Assembly (NCBI RefSeq): GCF_000429925.1
Contig: NZ_KE386985.1
Coordinates: 1 to 58,144 of the forward strand
DNA: 58,144 nucleotides
Reading direction: 5' to 3'
From: Desulfatirhabdium butyrativorans DSM 18734
GTDB lineage: Bacteria > Desulfobacterota > Desulfobacteria > Desulfobacterales > Desulfatirhabdiaceae
Positions 20,292-28,842 of the stretch are shown here, in pieces (the first letter of the stretch is position 1; each line of letters begins with the position of its first letter). Below the pieces are notes generated by a model. It was not told the origin of the DNA, did not search any database, and saw only the letters and a program-made list of their open reading frames with translations. The translations under genes and the position numbers were made by a program.

Positions 20292-20591
20292 TATCCCTTT
20301 CCGAAATACCGTTTATCTTGCTGTTATAAAACGTTTAAATTAGAATCGCTCATCGCATTTTCATTATGACACTGAGAGGCGGTCTCAGATAGAAAGCCCA
20401 TCGGCGAAAAAATCTACATATATTCTGAAGGGCGTTTTGTCAAAAACAAAATGATGGATTCTGTCACTGAGAGCCAGATGAACGCAATGGACCTGCTGCG
20501 GGGAATCGTTGCAGCAGGTCGAAGGGATGGATTGCTTCAAACGGTCGAGATGGATTGGCCCCGATCGGGCGAAATTTTGGGAGGACTTGAA
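20292..20591. other. Gap between icd and queA, no gene
   Basis: About 300 bases on the queA 5' side. A short open frame exists (20451-20651, plus strand), but it has no recognisable domain and runs into the icd 3' end in antisense, so it is not called. The region next to queA is AT-rich and is the likely location of its promoter. No convincing -10/-35 pair was found. Confidence 0.4.
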
Positions 20592-21803
20592 TTAGATGAT
20601 GAGCAGGCGCTTCAGCCGATCTGCCACGGTATCGATAAAGTCTTCAGTTGACAGATACCGGGATGGTTTTGGATCGATGAGCGCAACCAGGTCTTTGGTC
20701 ACGATGCCTGCTTCGATGCACGCGACCACCGCCTGTTCCAATGTTTCAGCAAATCGGATGACATCCGGCGTATGGTCCATTTCCCCGCGTTTTTTGATGC
20801 CGCCGCTCCAGGCAAAAATGGAGGCGACGGAATTGGTGCTGGTGGGATTACCCTTGAGGTGCTCGTAGTAATGCCGTCTTACGGTTCCGTGGGCGGCTTC
20901 GAACTCATAATGTCCATCCGGAGACACCAGGACCGATGTCATCATGCCGAGGCTGCCGAATCCGGCGGCGATGACGTCGGAGAAGACATCCCCGTCATAA
21001 TTGGTCAGCGCCCACAGGATGTCACCCTCCGTTTTCATGATTTGAGCAGCCGCGTCATCGATGAGCATGTATCGATAGGAAATGCCGGCTTCCGCCATCC
21101 GATCCTTGCTCCGTTCGACTTCCTGTGTAAAAATATTTTTGAAAAAGCCGTGATATTTCTTGCTGATGGTATCCTTGGTGGAAAACCAGATATTCACTTT
21201 TTCGCTCATTGCATACTGGATGCAGGATCGGGCGAAGGATCGGATGGACTTTTCCAGGTTGTGCATGCCCATGACGATTCCTGGCGCCTTGAAGTCGTGA
21301 ACGAGTACACGAACCTCCGGACCATCGAGCGGCGTGTAGACCATTTCCACCTTGCCCGGCCCTTCCACGTTCATTTCGACCGCGCGATAAATGTCGCCAT
21401 AGGCATGCCGGCCCAGAATGATGGGCTTTTTCCAACAGCGAACGGCAGGCGTGATATTTTTGACGAGAATGGGTTTGCGAAACACCGTTCCATCCAGAAT
21501 GGATCGGATCTGTCCGTTCGGGGACGGCCAGGCTTTTTTCAGGGCGTATTCTTTCACCCGTTCTTCGTCCGGCGTGATGGTGGCGCATTTAATGCCTACG
21601 CCATATTCCTGAATGGCCAGAGCCGATTCTGTCGTGATTCGATCATCGGTTTCATCGCGTTTGCGGATACCCAGATCGAAATACTTCAGGTCAACATCCA
21701 GGAAAGGATAAATGAGTTTTTCCTTGATCATGGCCCAGATGATCCGGGTCATTTCATCTCCGTCCATTTCGACGATCGGGGTAGCAACAGCTATTTTGGA
21801 CAT
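20592..21803 (-). CDS. icd: NADP-dependent isocitrate dehydrogenase (dimeric, eukaryote-like type)
   Basis: 403 residues. Oxidatively decarboxylates isocitrate to 2-oxoglutarate. It begins [19 protein letters not shown], has [11 protein letters not shown] (substrate phosphate/NADP region), the metal-site segment with [33 protein letters not shown] and the terminal [15 protein letters not shown]. These place it with the about 400-residue homodimeric NADP enzymes rather than the E. coli type. GGAAGG precedes ATG 21803. It complements the succinate/propionate genes nearby in central carbon flow. Confidence 0.94.
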   Translation of the reverse strand: MSKIAVATPIVEMDGDEMTRIIWAMIKEKLIYPFLDVDLKYFDLGIRKRDETDDRITTESALAIQEYGVGIKCATITPDEERVKEYALKKAWPSPNGQIRSILDGTVFRKPILVKNITPAVRCWKKPIILGRHAYGDIYRAVEMNVEGPGKVEMVYTPLDGPEVRVLVHDFKAPGIVMGMHNLEKSIRSFARSCIQYAMSEKVNIWFSTKDTISKKYHGFFKNIFTQEVERSKDRMAEAGISYRYMLIDDAAAQIMKTEGDILWALTNYDGDVFSDVIAAGFGSLGMMTSVLVSPDGHYEFEAAHGTVRRHYYEHLKGNPTSTNSVASIFAWSGGIKKRGEMDHTPDVIRFAETLEQAVVACIEAGIVTKDLVALIDPKPSRYLSTEDFIDTVADRLKRLLII

Positions 21804-21920
21804 CGAAACACGCCTTCCGCACGATTCAAGGTGTAGATTTTCCACCAAAGGATTCCGGGCTGCAATTCGTCCGGGTACACTTCGATGGATCGGGATAATT
21901 CCATTTTGCTTTCAGAATGA

Positions 21921-22047
21921 TATTCCAGCAAGCATTCGAGCTGAGACCGCGAAAGCAAGCGAGCAGCAATGAGACCGTACATTGCGTACGTCGAATCGCG
22001 GCGCAGCGAAGCTGACAAAGGTATCAGTTTGAATGCTTGCTGGAATA
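21921..22047. repeat. 127-bp element with 17-bp perfect terminal inverted repeats
   Basis: TATTCCAGCAAGCATTC at 21921-21937 is repeated exactly in inverted orientation ending at 22047. The interior holds TGCGTACGTCGAATCGCGG and CGCAGCGAAGCTGAC. It has no coding capacity. It sits between icd and the DsrE-like gene and ends just short of the latter's stop region. The form is that of a miniature inverted-repeat element. Confidence 0.75.
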
Positions 22048-22064
22048 AGAATGTCCGAAAACCA

Positions 22065-22415
22065 TCAGAAATTGAACACTTTCGCTTCGGCCGCCATATC
22101 GATGAGGTGGGGGCCTCCATCAAGTTGCATGTTGCTGTAAAAAAGGGATTCATCTATTTTCCGGTTCTTGGCACATGGGGTGCAGATGCCAATTTTTACT
22201 TCATTTTCGACGAGATAGGGAAGATAGTCTTTCGGGCAGTCTCCGGTGTCGGTTTTCTGGGTCAGGTCCCGGCTCCGATTGGCCCAGGTTACACCACCGT
22301 CGATGAAAAACAGATCGACATGATGCCCTTTGCTGTGTGCGATTTTGGCAAATTGGAAACATCGTGTAGCTGCTTCGTTGTCGTCCTTGCCCAGAACAAA
22401 GAGAAAATTGGCCAT
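22065..22415 (-). CDS. DsrE/DsrF-like small protein
   Basis: 116 residues. It begins MANFLFVLGKDDNEAATRCFQFAKIAHSKGHHVDLFFIDGG (written here as one N-terminal block, residues 1-41), a Rossmann-like DsrE pattern. Cysteines lie at CFQFA, DCPKDY and ICTPCAKN. The last, a CxxC in the position of the DsrE-family active Cys, suggests sulfur-relay or redox function. AAAGGAG lies 8 bases before ATG 22415; upstream in-frame codons run through a palindromic repeat and are rejected. Whether it partners DsrC is unknown. Confidence 0.75.
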   Translation of the reverse strand: MANFLFVLGKDDNEAATRCFQFAKIAHSKGHHVDLFFIDGGVTWANRSRDLTQKTDTGDCPKDYLPYLVENEVKIGICTPCAKNRKIDESLFYSNMQLDGGPHLIDMAAEAKVFNF

Positions 22416-22434
22416 CTGAGAACTCCTTTCTGTT

Positions 22435-22512
22435 GCGCCAATTGCAAAACCCCCATTTTTCGTCATTCCGGCTTTTGCCGGAATGACACAGAAGAACTTT
22501 TGCAATCGCCTC
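22435..22512. repeat. 78-bp palindromic repeat at the 5' edge of the DsrE-like gene
   Basis: Ends are GCGCCAATTGCAAAA and TTTTGCAATCGCCTC (imperfect inverted repeat). The centre holds hairpin ATTCCGGC-TTTT-GCCGGAAT. Same family as 32127-32247. It lies about 20 bases upstream of the DsrE-like start codon, so it would be in that gene's leader if the promoter is further upstream. Confidence 0.7.
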
Positions 22513-22581
22513 TGTTGAAATTCCGTGATACACATCCAATGACAACAATCCCTGGCGTTCTACTTAGAGCTTATCCGTAAA

Positions 22582-22607
22582 TATCACCTACCTTCCGGTA
22601 GGTGATA
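22582..22607. repeat. 26-bp palindrome
   Basis: TATCACCTACC-TTCC-GGTAGGTGATA, an 11-base-pair perfect stem with a 4-base loop. There is no T-run on either side, so it is not a canonical terminator. It could be an operator or part of the adjacent mosaic repeat (22634-22925). Confidence 0.6.
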
Positions 22608-22633
22608 ATGGCAGCCGCCAAATGCAGCAATGC

Positions 22634-22925
22634 CATATAGTGCCTGAACGGAAAACCCGTTTTTGGGTACAACCTGAGCCGGAGGGCGGGCTGTTTTGCG
22701 ATGCAGCGGGAACTTGTCTAAAGCCGCCGGAGTCACGCCAACGGCGTGATGGGTCGGGCGTTCTCAACGAGAAAGCACGATATATCCCCCATGAATCCAT
22801 AGAATTCAACTTTTCTTGATGGATCCGGATCCGCCCGACCCGTACGAAATCGGGCGGCTGTCCTGTGTTCCGCAGGATTTCAGGCTGTATCGCAAAATTG
22901 CCTGCCCGCAGGCGGCGTACTGCTT
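22634..22925. repeat. Composite mosaic repeat (three modules)
   Basis: The left module starts ATATAGTGCCTGAACGG and matches the reverse complement of 44509-44607. The middle module (about 22692-22770, GAACTTGTCTAAAGCCGCCGG) matches the insert at 48225-48379. The right module, on the opposite strand, matches 57995-58123 (GCAGGCAATTTTGC, AAATCCTGCGGAACACAGG, AGCCGCCCGAT). The 539-base gap between the DsrE-like gene and the L,D-transpeptidase contains no gene, only these repeats. Confidence 0.65.
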
Positions 22926-22954
22926 GAGATAGGGGGTTTCCGCTCAGTCAGTGC

Positions 22955-24712
22955 TTACGAAGCATCCGGCTTGATCACCAGATTGCCAAGGGATACCTCC
23001 TTCATCCGCTCATAGGCCTTATCGACATCCTGAATGGCGATCCATAAGGGCCGGTCCCGATCATAGATATCCTCGCGAAAATTGATTGTTCCCGTTTCAT
23101 CGACCCATGCCGTCCAATACAGCAGATACACCATGATCTCTTCCTTGACAGGGATCACCGTGGTTACACCGCTTTGAATGGTGGATACAATCTTGGCCTG
23201 GTTCCATCCCGGTGTGTTTTTCAGTACTTCGACGGCCAGTTCGACCGGTTTTTCCAACCGGATGCAGCCGGAGCTGTATCCGCGCGTCGTGCGACGGAAC
23301 AATTCACGCTGGGGGGAATCGTGCAGATAGATGGCATATTTGTTGGGGAGCAAAAATTTAATCCGGCCCAGGGCATTTCTCGCACCCGGATCCTGTTTGA
23401 GCCGGTAAGGAAAATAATCGGCATGCAATCGGCTCCAGTCGATGGTGTACGGATTGATTTCGGGGCCGTTATCCTCCCGTGCGGAATAAACGTGAATATG
23501 GTTTTTCAGAAGATATCCCGGATCCTTTTTGATGATCGGCAGTTTGTCTTCAACGGCGATTTTCTTGGGAACATTCCAGAAGGGGTTGAGGGTAATATAA
23601 CGAAGCCTTTCGCTGAACACAGGTGTACGCCGATAGGTTTGCCCCACGATGACCCGCATGTCGAGGGTGACTTTCCCCTCGTCAACCGCTTCGAGGCTGT
23701 AGTCGGCAATGTTCACGATCAGGTAGCGTTTGCCCCATTCCCGATTGAGCCATCTCCACCGTTCCAGATTCAATTCGATCTGGCGGATCCGGTCTTCGAC
23801 GGATACGTTCATATTCTGGATGGTCTGTGGCCCGATGACACCGTCTGGATGAAGACCATGCCGTTTTTGGAAGCGCTTGACCGCCCCGATCAGCCCGGCA
23901 TCCAGCATGTGTGTCGCCGATTTTGGATTGGTGACGGGACCGTCTGTGACTGCCAGACGTTTTCGAATGGCAGGGATTCTCGGATCGTTTTCCCCGCTCT
24001 GGATTTTCTCGCCGCTGGCAATTTGACCCCAACCGCCTTTTTCCTGAATGTTCCGGTACATCCCCAACGCGTCGCGCAATCTGCGGAAACCAGGGTGGGC
24101 AGGGGATGCCGATGCCAGCAGATCACTCAGGGAGTCCCGCTCGATCGCCTCACCGATCATTGAGGCGACATCCTGATCCGGTCTTGCGGAAGATGCCCAG
24201 AAAGCATCGATCACTTCTGGATTGACCCGCCCTCTTGAGAGGTGAACATAATACAGCGCAACGCCGTGGGTAAGCAGCAGATCCAGATCAACAATACGAT
24301 CCGGTGAAACAATGCCATTGCGGATCCCTGCGTCGAGTGAGCGAATGAGTGAAAGATGATAGGTTTCCGGATCGAATCCTTCCTGAATACAGCCGGCAAG
24401 AAGGGCCGCAGCGGCTTGCCCGGATTCGCTCAACCCCATATCGGTCGTCCATGCAGGCCGGTATTGTCTTGCCTCGTAGATGCGCTGAATCCAGGAGACA
24501 TTTTCGATCTGCCGGCCTGCGCAAACGATTTGGGTCTTGCCCTCGATTCTGGTGCGAATCCGCATCGGCATTTCCGAGATGATCCCTGCGCAGGACCTTT
24601 CGTCCGGCATCAGCATCAGCAGGGCCGCCAGGGATACACCGAGCAACACCAGGCGAGCCCTGTATTTTTTTCGCATCCCCATTTTCAAGATAGACTCCAT
24701 CAACTTCAGCAT
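22955..24712 (-). CDS. L,D-transpeptidase (YkuD/YcbB type) with peptidoglycan-binding domain
   Basis: 585 residues. An N-terminal membrane/signal segment (RLVLLGVSLAALLMLM, about 18-35) is followed by a scaffold region. A PG_binding_1 domain comes next (LIGAVKRFQKRHGLHPDGVIGPQTIQNMN region, near 270-300), then a YkuD catalytic domain. There IYLHDSP supplies His and YSSGCIRLEKP supplies the nucleophile Cys. It forms 3-3 cross-links or anchors proteins in the periplasm. Start 24712 overlaps the miaA stop, suggesting coupling; a start about 12 codons later is also possible. Length fits YcbB-like enzymes. Confidence 0.9.
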   Translation of the reverse strand: MLKLMESILKMGMRKKYRARLVLLGVSLAALLMLMPDERSCAGIISEMPMRIRTRIEGKTQIVCAGRQIENVSWIQRIYEARQYRPAWTTDMGLSESGQAAAALLAGCIQEGFDPETYHLSLIRSLDAGIRNGIVSPDRIVDLDLLLTHGVALYYVHLSRGRVNPEVIDAFWASSARPDQDVASMIGEAIERDSLSDLLASASPAHPGFRRLRDALGMYRNIQEKGGWGQIASGEKIQSGENDPRIPAIRKRLAVTDGPVTNPKSATHMLDAGLIGAVKRFQKRHGLHPDGVIGPQTIQNMNVSVEDRIRQIELNLERWRWLNREWGKRYLIVNIADYSLEAVDEGKVTLDMRVIVGQTYRRTPVFSERLRYITLNPFWNVPKKIAVEDKLPIIKKDPGYLLKNHIHVYSAREDNGPEINPYTIDWSRLHADYFPYRLKQDPGARNALGRIKFLLPNKYAIYLHDSPQRELFRRTTRGYSSGCIRLEKPVELAVEVLKNTPGWNQAKIVSTIQSGVTTVIPVKEEIMVYLLYWTAWVDETGTINFREDIYDRDRPLWIAIQDVDKAYERMKEVSLGNLVIKPDAS

Positions 24713-25635
24713 AGAAATTCTCTGACCGCATCGTTTAGGGATGCCGTCCGATCCGCGTCGATCCATATAATGTCTTTCTCTCGGTTAAACCAGGTCATCT
24801 GGCGTTTGGCATACCGGCGAGTATCCCGTTTGAGGGTTCGCACCGCCTCATCCCAGGACAGCCGGCCTTCAATGCAATCGACCAAATGCCGATATCCCAG
24901 CGCCTGCATGGAAGGAAGCGCCGGGCTGTAGCCCCGGTTCAGCAATCCTTCGACTTCGGCCTGAAATCCGCTTTCCAACATCGAATCGACCCGTCGATCG
25001 ATCCGATGATAAAGGTTTTCCCGATTCCGGAAAAGACCGATCATTCGAACACGATACCGTTCTTCATGAAATCCATGCGCCATTACAAAGGATGAATAAG
25101 GCCTTCCGCTGGAAAGACTGACTTCCAGTGCACGAAGAATGCGTTGTCTGTCGTTTGGGTGCAAAATGGCCGCGCTCTCCGGATCGATCCGTTTCAGCTT
25201 TTCGTAAATTGCCCCCAAACCGTTTTTCATTGCCTCGTCCCGAAGCGCCGTGCGGATGGACGGATCGATTTTCGGAGAAGAGAAAAGCCCGTATCGGAGC
25301 GCTCGGATATACAACCCTGTCCCGCCGACCACCAGTACAGGAATGTTCCGCCCTTGCAAATCGGCAATGATCCGGTCTGCAAGGGTCACATATCGCTGGG
25401 CATTGAAATCATCATCCGGGTTCACCACATCGATCATGTAGTGGGCAACCGCGTCCTGTTCTTCGCGGTTTGGCTTGGCCGTGCCGATATCCATGAACCG
25501 GTAGACCTGCATCGAGTCGGCACTGACAATGCAGGCCCCGATGGATTGGGCCACCTGGATTGCCGCGCCGGTTTTGCCGGTCCCTGTTGGGCCGCATATC
25601 ACGATGATTTTGAATGTTTCTTTCCTGGATGGCAT
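24706..25635 (-). CDS. miaA: tRNA dimethylallyltransferase MiaA
   Basis: 309 residues. Adds dimethylallyl to A37 of tRNAs reading UNN codons. P-loop GPTGTGKTGAAIQVAQ at the N-terminus, then DSMQVYRFMDIGTAKP (acceptor recognition), VVGGTGLYIRAL, and the C-terminal RRYAKRQMTWFNRE motif. Length is normal. Its 3' end overlaps the start of the L,D-transpeptidase gene by 7 bases. Confidence 0.96.
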   Translation of the reverse strand: MPSRKETFKIIVICGPTGTGKTGAAIQVAQSIGACIVSADSMQVYRFMDIGTAKPNREEQDAVAHYMIDVVNPDDDFNAQRYVTLADRIIADLQGRNIPVLVVGGTGLYIRALRYGLFSSPKIDPSIRTALRDEAMKNGLGAIYEKLKRIDPESAAILHPNDRQRILRALEVSLSSGRPYSSFVMAHGFHEERYRVRMIGLFRNRENLYHRIDRRVDSMLESGFQAEVEGLLNRGYSPALPSMQALGYRHLVDCIEGRLSWDEAVRTLKRDTRRYAKRQMTWFNREKDIIWIDADRTASLNDAVREFLC

Positions 25636-25949
25636 CGTATGTACCGCAATATATCGAATCTATAACAATAATGAAAGGCCCTTCAGATTTCAACAGGATT
25701 CCGAATGCTGCCCAAAAATTCATGTTTTAGTTGCCCGTCGTTTCGTTTGGCAATGCGAAACAGTTGCGAAACGTTTGAAAGCAACATGCCGAATCTGGTT
25801 CACTATTTACAGGCTACAAGCAATTTCTTTTTTATTGACAACCCCTTCCCCAACTATTAATAGAAAAACCTTTTGAATTTGATTTCTACCGATTTCGATA
25901 CCGGAAGGTATCCTTTTCATCAACATCTACAGAACAGGAGATGCGCACC
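25636..25949 (+). other. Divergent upstream region of miaA and the hdrA-nuo-mvhD cluster
   Basis: 314 bases without a gene. It contains repeated half-sites GCGAAACAGTTGCGAAACG near 25757-25775, a candidate promoter (next entry), and an AT-rich stretch before the hdrA fragment. It probably carries promoters in both directions. Confidence 0.5.
25835..25863 (+). promoter_or_regulatory. Candidate sigma70-type promoter for the hdrA-nuo-mvhD cluster
   Basis: A perfect TTGACA at 25835-25840. About 14-17 bases downstream lies TATTAATAG (25855-25863) as a -10-like region, though spacing and hexamer are not ideal together. It is located 86 bases upstream of the first start codon (25950). Supported by sequence only. 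Confidence 0.4.
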
Positions 25950-26342
25950 ATGGAGAAGAAAGTCATTGGATCGGTGCTGGTTGTGGGCGGCGGGATTGCC
26001 GGCATGCAGGCCGCCATCGACCTTGCCGATTCGGGTTATTATGTCTATCTGCTCGAAAAAGGGCCATCCATCGGTGGGGTCATGGCCCAATTGGACAAAA
26101 CCTTCCCCACCAACGACTGCGCGATGTGAATTATCTCGCCCAAACTGGTCGAGGTCGGCCGGCATTTGAATATCGAGTTGATCACATACGCAGATCTGGA
26201 ATCAGTTGACGGAACCCCCGGCAATTTCAAGGTCAAGGTTCGCAAACGCGCCCGCAGCATCAAAATGGATCTTTGTACCGGATGCGGGGCCTGCGTCGAA
26301 AATTGCCCAGTTACCCAGCAACTGGTTTATCCAGCACCATAG
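25950..26342 (+). CDS. HdrA N-terminal fragment, selenocysteine-containing (UGA at 26127)
   Basis: 130 residues when UGA 26127-26129 is read as selenocysteine (residue 60). Start 25950 has AGGAG nine bases upstream. The N-terminal FAD Rossmann motif is [38 protein letters not shown] follows, where normal HdrA has Cys at U. One [4Fe-4S] motif is [13 protein letters not shown], and a TAG stop at 26340 follows 8 codons later. Full-length HdrA continues for hundreds of residues from this point. The following NuoG/HdrA fusion (28843) lacks exactly this N-terminal piece. Similarity continues in frame through the UGA, which argues against a nonsense mutation. It may act in trans with the fusion protein or be a relic; intact frame and SECIS-like hairpin favour function. 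Confidence 0.82.
26145..26162 (+). promoter_or_regulatory. SECIS-like hairpin after the HdrA UGA
   Basis: CTGGTCG-AGGT-CGGCCGG: a 7-pair stem (including G-U pairs) with an AGGU loop starting 22 bases after the UGA. Bacterial SECIS elements need a short stem-loop with G at loop position 1 or 2 about 16-37 bases downstream. This one meets that rule, and its AGGU loop resembles that of E. coli fdhF. Confidence 0.65.
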
Positions 26343-26413
26343 GTTGGCCATTCACCGAATCCGCTGCATTCAGCATACGGAACCATAGCGCGTTTTTTGG
26401 AGATATCATCGCA

Positions 26414-26902
26414 ATGAATTCGTCAGTATCCGAAGCGTCCCTGGAACTGGATTACAGAGAACTGGACAGGATCATTGGGGAGGATTACCAGAACGACAAG
26501 GAAAACCTGATCATGATCCTTCAGGCAATCCAGAAAACATTCAATTATCTTCCCAGACCCGCCCTTTCCTATCTCGCCGTAAAAATAGGTGTGCCTCTCA
26601 GCCAAATTTACGGCGTGGCCACTTTTTACAGCACGTTCAGTCTCGAACCCAGAGGACGAAACATCATTTCTATTTGTTTGGGAACTGCCTGCCATGTCAG
26701 AGGCGGCGACCGAATTCATGAAACCCTTGTCGATCAGTTGAAGGTTCAAGACGGCCAGACCACTTCCGATAATCGTTTTACCCTCGAGTCGGTGCGATGC
26801 ATCGGCTGCTGTAGTCTGGGACCGGTTATCAAAGTCAACGAAGACATGTATGGCCATCTGAAACCGGATGAAATTCAATCCATCCTGGGCCGTTACGAAT
26901 AA
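26414..26902 (+). CDS. NuoE-like [2Fe-2S] subunit
   Basis: 162 residues, thioredoxin-like ferredoxin of the NuoE/HydC/HndA family, partner of the NuoF-like flavoprotein downstream. N-terminal helices with LIMILQAIQKTFNYLPRPAL, then GVATFYSTFSLEPRGR, and the cluster Cys in CLGTACHVRGG and CIGCCSLGPV. Start 26414 (MNSSVSEA) follows GGAG. It transfers electrons between NADH-FMN and the NuoG-like subunit. It follows the HdrA fragment by 71 bases and nuoF begins 23 bases later. Confidence 0.92.
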   Translation: MNSSVSEASLELDYRELDRIIGEDYQNDKENLIMILQAIQKTFNYLPRPALSYLAVKIGVPLSQIYGVATFYSTFSLEPRGRNIISICLGTACHVRGGDRIHETLVDQLKVQDGQTTSDNRFTLESVRCIGCCSLGPVIKVNEDMYGHLKPDEIQSILGRYE

Positions 26903-26925
26903 TTTTCAATACGAGGCATTTTATC

Positions 26926-28824
26926 ATGATCATCACATCCACAAAGGATTTGGATGCCATCCGGCAAAGTTGCTTATCCAGGCTTTATACCCCGGAAGGG
27001 GTTAAAGTGAATATCGGGATGGCATCCTGTGGCATCGCTGCAGGTGCCCAGGCATCGTACAACCGGGCGATTCAGGAATTTTCCACCAAGCAGGGAATCA
27101 CCATTTCGCAAACCGGATGCATTGGCTTCTGCGAAATGGAGCCTCTGGTCGAAATCGTCGCTCAGGGTAAACCCAGAATGATGTATCATCACATGACCGA
27201 AGATAAAATCGTCGAAGCCATCAATGGATATCTGGTCGGTGATTACCATAAGAAATGGATTCTGGGACAGATGCGGGATCCCCGCAATCTGCTCGAGGAC
27301 CAAATTCCCAATCCCCAGGACAAGATACAACCCGCAGAAGGTTTTCCGTTTCTGGAAGACATCCCGTTTTATGCCAAGCAAGTCAAAGTCGCCTTGCGAA
27401 ACTGCGGTTACATGGATCCGGATTCCATTGAGGAATATATCGCCCGAAAAGGCTATTACGCCTTCATGAAGGCGTTGACGATGGCGCCCGCAGACATCAT
27501 CAAAACCATCAAGACCTCGGGGCTGAGGGGCCGAGGCGGCGGCGGTTTTCCAACCGGAATCAAATGGGAATCCTGCGCAAAGCATTCAGGAGATCGATAT
27601 ATCATCTGCAATGCGGATGAAGGAGACCCGGGAGCTTACATGGATCGAAGCGTTCTGGAAGGAGATCCCCACAGCGTCCTCGAAGGCATGTTGATTGCAG
27701 CTTTGGCCATTGGCTCCAAACAGGGGTTCATTTACGTACGAAACGAATATCCGCTGGCCGTCAAACGATTAATTACAGCGATCAAAGAAGCGGAAAAGAT
27801 CGGCCTGTTGGGGGATCATATTGCCGGCACCAATTTTTCCTTTCATATCAAAATATCCCGCGGTGCAGGCGCATTTGTCTGCGGGGAGTCCACAGCCTTG
27901 ATGTCGTCTCTGGAAGGACATGTGGGCAGGCCCCGTGCCAAATATGTGCATACCGTCGAGAAAGGTTTCCGCGACGGTCCATCCAATCTCAACAATGTGG
28001 AAACCTATGCCAATGTTGCCCCGATTATCCTGAAAGGCGGTGACTGGTATGCATCCATGGGAACGGCCAACAGCAAGGGCACAAAGGTATTCAGCCTTGT
28101 GGGCAAGGTCATCAACACGGGCTTGGTGGAAGTACCCATGGGTATTCCCCTGAAAGACATCGTTTTCGGCATCGGCGGTGGCGTGCCCCGAAAAAAGGAA
28201 TTCAAGGCGGTTCAGACCGGCGGGCCCTCAGGTGGGTGCATTCCCACTCGCTTTCTGGATTTGTCGGTAGATTATCAGAAGTTGGCGGAAGTTGGTTCCA
28301 TCATGGGTTCCGGCGGCATGATCGTCATGGACCAGGATACCTGTATGGTGGATGTGGCCCGGTATTTTCTGGACTTTCTGAAGGAAGAGTCCTGCGGTCA
28401 GTGCAATCCGTGCAGGGAAGGCATCAAGCAGATGCTCGACATTCTGACCAACATCTGCCAGGGAAACGGAAAGGAAGGGGACATCGAGCTGCTCGAAGAG
28501 CTGGGTACCACCATTCAGCGCTTCTCGCTCTGCGGCCTGGGGACATCCGCGCCCAATCCGGTGCTGACAACCATTTTGTATTTTCGGGATGAATACGAGG
28601 CGCATATCCGGGATAAAAAATGCCCGGCAGGCGTTTGCAAGCCGCTTTTCCATTATGAAATCGATCCGGAAAAATGCACCGGCTGCCATTCCTGCGCCAA
28701 GAAATGTCCACAGGAAGCGATCACCGGAGAAAAGAAAAAACCGCATCAACTCGATCAGTCCAAATGCATCAAATGCGGGATCTGCTATGATACATGCAAG
28801 TTCGATGCAATTGTGATTCGATAA
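26926..28824 (+). CDS. NuoF/HydB/HndC-like NAD(P)H-FMN iron-sulfur subunit
   Basis: 632 residues. Order: N-terminal thioredoxin-like [2Fe-2S]-type domain (ASCGIAAGAQ, GCIGFCEMEP; one of the usual four Cys is replaced, as is common in this subfamily). The FMN/NADH domain with GRGGGGFPTGIKW and NADEGDPGAYMDR (about 205-245) follows. Then the N3-type [4Fe-4S] site ESCGQCNPCREG, and a C-terminal two-cluster ferredoxin (CTGCHSCAKKCP, CIKCGICYDTC). This is the architecture of the flavin subunits of bifurcating hydrogenases and NADH-dependent formate dehydrogenases. Here no hydrogenase catalytic subunit follows; instead the next gene is a NuoG-HdrA fusion. It would oxidise NADH or reduce NAD+. Confidence 0.93.
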   Translation: MIITSTKDLDAIRQSCLSRLYTPEGVKVNIGMASCGIAAGAQASYNRAIQEFSTKQGITISQTGCIGFCEMEPLVEIVAQGKPRMMYHHMTEDKIVEAINGYLVGDYHKKWILGQMRDPRNLLEDQIPNPQDKIQPAEGFPFLEDIPFYAKQVKVALRNCGYMDPDSIEEYIARKGYYAFMKALTMAPADIIKTIKTSGLRGRGGGGFPTGIKWESCAKHSGDRYIICNADEGDPGAYMDRSVLEGDPHSVLEGMLIAALAIGSKQGFIYVRNEYPLAVKRLITAIKEAEKIGLLGDHIAGTNFSFHIKISRGAGAFVCGESTALMSSLEGHVGRPRAKYVHTVEKGFRDGPSNLNNVETYANVAPIILKGGDWYASMGTANSKGTKVFSLVGKVINTGLVEVPMGIPLKDIVFGIGGGVPRKKEFKAVQTGGPSGGCIPTRFLDLSVDYQKLAEVGSIMGSGGMIVMDQDTCMVDVARYFLDFLKEESCGQCNPCREGIKQMLDILTNICQGNGKEGDIELLEELGTTIQRFSLCGLGTSAPNPVLTTILYFRDEYEAHIRDKKCPAGVCKPLFHYEIDPEKCTGCHSCAKKCPQEAITGEKKKPHQLDQSKCIKCGICYDTCKFDAIVIR

Positions 28825-28842
28825 TCATAAGGGGTACGATTT

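Noticed and set aside
26127-26129. UGA as nonsense mutation making hdrA a pseudogene
   Set aside because: Family similarity continues in frame at a known Cys/Sec position and a SECIS-like hairpin follows. The later TAG at 26340 does truncate the protein, so relic status is not fully excluded.
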